Source: Actinomycetales bacterium
Lineage (GTDB): Bacteria; Actinomycetota; Actinomycetes; Mycobacteriales; Mycobacteriaceae
Direction: 5' to 3'
NCBI GenBank assembly: GCA_012841845.1
Contig: DUTZ01000250.1
Location: forward strand, 1 to 6,419
Length of the DNA stretch: 6,419 nt
This document shows, one piece after another, positions 5,478 through 6,419 of this stretch. The notes below the pieces were generated by a model. The model saw only the letters and a program-made list of their open reading frames with translations. It did no database searches and was not told where the DNA came from. How positions within the stretch are numbered: position 1 is the first letter of the stretch; each line of letters opens with the position of its first letter. Made by a program: the position numbers and the translations under genes.

Positions 5478-6419
5478 ATGACCGGTCGACTCGGAATCGA
5501 TGACGTCCGCCCCCAGATCACCGGGCGCCTGTACCCCGCGAAGGCCGTGGTCGGAGAGGTCATCCCCGTCACCGCCCTCGCGTGGCGTGAAGGACACGAC
5601 GCCATCGCGGCGACCCTCAACGTCACCCCGCCGGAGGGGGACACCGTCGCCATCCACATGACGACCGATCCCGACAACCAGGACCGCGTCCACGGCGTGT
5701 TCGTCCCGGATGCCCCCGGTCTGTGGACCTTCCGGGTCGACGCCTGGTCCGACGTCTTCGCCACCTGGCGCAACGCCGTGACCAAGAAGATGGACGCGGG
5801 ACAGTCTGCTGCGGAGCTGGCCAACGACCTCGCCCACGGCGCCGACCTCTTCGACACCGCCGCGAAGGCCGCCCCGGCCTCCGTCTCCGGCGTGCTCATC
5901 GACGCCGCCACGGCCCTGCGCAACGAGGAGCTGAGCCTGGCCAAGCGCGTCGAGACCGGCCTGTCCGAGGTCGTCACCGCCGTGCTGCACCGCCACCCGC
6001 TGCGTGAGCTGCTCACCCACGGCCCGGTCTGCGAGGTCCTGGTCGAGCGCCGCGGCGCCCTGGTCAGCTCCTGGTACGAACTGTTCCCCCGCTCCACCGG
6101 CGGCTGGGACCAGTACGGCAACCCGGTCCACGGCACCTTCGCCACCACCGCCGCCGCCCTGGAGCGGGTGGCGAAGATGGGCTTCGACACCGTCTACTTC
6201 CCGCCGATCCACCCGATCGGTGAGATCAACCGCAAGGGCCGCAACAACACCCTCACCCCGGAGCCGGGCGACGTCGGTTCCCCGTGGGCCATCGGTTCCG
6301 AGGTCGGCGGCCACGACACCACCCACCCGGAGCTGGGCACCGAGGAGGACTTCTCCGCCCTCATCGCCCGCGCCGAGGAGCTGGGCCTGGAGATCGCCCT
6401 CGACCTCGCCCTGCAGGCC
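5478..6419 (+). CDS. glgE: Alpha-1,4-glucan:maltose-1-phosphate maltosyltransferase GlgE (N-terminal 314 residues; runs off the right edge)
   Basis: GlgE (GH13 subfamily 3) transfers maltose from alpha-maltose-1-phosphate to the non-reducing end of alpha-1,4-glucan, in the trehalose-to-glycogen route of actinobacteria. It acts in the cytoplasm. The start MTGRLGIDDVRPQI and an all-beta N-terminal domain (about 1-100) precede a helical insert (about 105-190) and the start of the catalytic barrel. The barrel shows SSWYELFPRS (197-206), GFDTVYFPPIHPIG (235-248), NRKGRNNTL (251-259), SPWAIGSEVGGHD (268-280), HPELGTEEDF (283-292) and ALDLALQ (307-313). These are highly diagnostic of GlgE. The nucleophile Asp and acid/base Glu lie beyond the window. 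The family is about 650-700 residues, so about half is present. The frame is open to the last base with no stop. The gene has a good ribosome binding site, and glgB would be the expected downstream neighbour, which cannot be seen. Confidence 0.96.
   Translation, partial: MTGRLGIDDVRPQITGRLYPAKAVVGEVIPVTALAWREGHDAIAATLNVTPPEGDTVAIHMTTDPDNQDRVHGVFVPDAPGLWTFRVDAWSDVFATWRNAVTKKMDAGQSAAELANDLAHGADLFDTAAKAAPASVSGVLIDAATALRNEELSLAKRVETGLSEVVTAVLHRHPLRELLTHGPVCEVLVERRGALVSSWYELFPRSTGGWDQYGNPVHGTFATTAAALERVAKMGFDTVYFPPIHPIGEINRKGRNNTLTPEPGDVGSPWAIGSEVGGHDTTHPELGTEEDFSALIARAEELGLEIALDLALQA

Noticed and set aside
5457..6326. Minus-strand open frames (289 and 253 codons) opposite glgE
   Set aside because: Shadows of glgE: the plus frame reads diagnostic GlgE motifs without interruption to the window edge, and the minus products are low-complexity.
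1..6419. Mobile element, CRISPR array, tRNA, rRNA or a phage-defence system
   Set aside because: No transposase, integrase, spaced direct repeats, cloverleaf-like or defence-gene sequence was found. All genes belong to core-metabolism families with uniform codon use.

Overview
The window is high-GC DNA (roughly 70% by eye) from an actinobacterium, most probably a Corynebacterium. This rests on the codon bias, the lone TAnnnT -10-like hexamers, and the gene order: glgE divergent from an ABC ATPase, a Nudix hydrolase, a methyltransferase-like gene, etfB, etfA and a NifS-type cysteine desulfurase. From memory this matches the Corynebacterium glutamicum chromosome and partly resembles the mycobacterial fixA-fixB-iscS-trmU neighbourhood. 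No database was consulted.

Layout: from the left edge to about 5384 every gene lies on the minus strand. In transcription order (right to left) these are an orphan ABC ATPase (5384-4545), a Nudix hydrolase with a CoA-diphosphatase-like motif (4478-3663), a SAM-methyltransferase-like protein with a THUMP-like C-terminus (3663-2491), etfB (2411-1605), etfA (1573-623) and a cysteine desulfurase (623 to beyond base 1). The Nudix and methyltransferase genes overlap by one base (TGATG), as do etfA and the desulfurase (TAGTG), so two translationally coupled blocks are likely. A 79-bp gap with a TAGACT hexamer separates the blocks, and a 66-bp gap with the same hexamer and a perfect 6-bp inverted repeat precedes the Nudix gene. 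At the right, a 93-bp divergent spacer leads into glgE on the plus strand (5478 to beyond 6419), which is cut by the window edge.

Function: EtfB and EtfA form the FAD/AMP electron-transfer flavoprotein that takes electrons from acyl-CoA and similar dehydrogenases. The cysteine desulfurase supplies sulfur for Fe-S clusters and/or tRNA thiolation. GlgE uses maltose-1-phosphate to extend alpha-1,4-glucan. The Nudix, methyltransferase-like and ABC proteins have clear families but unknown substrates. No mobile element, tRNA, rRNA, CRISPR array or intrinsic terminator is visible, and no intergenic stretch reaches 300 bp. The region reads as conserved core chromosome. The points worth a second look are small: the CoA-type Nudix motif close to an ETF operon, the inverted repeats in the two promoter regions, and the orphan ATPase.
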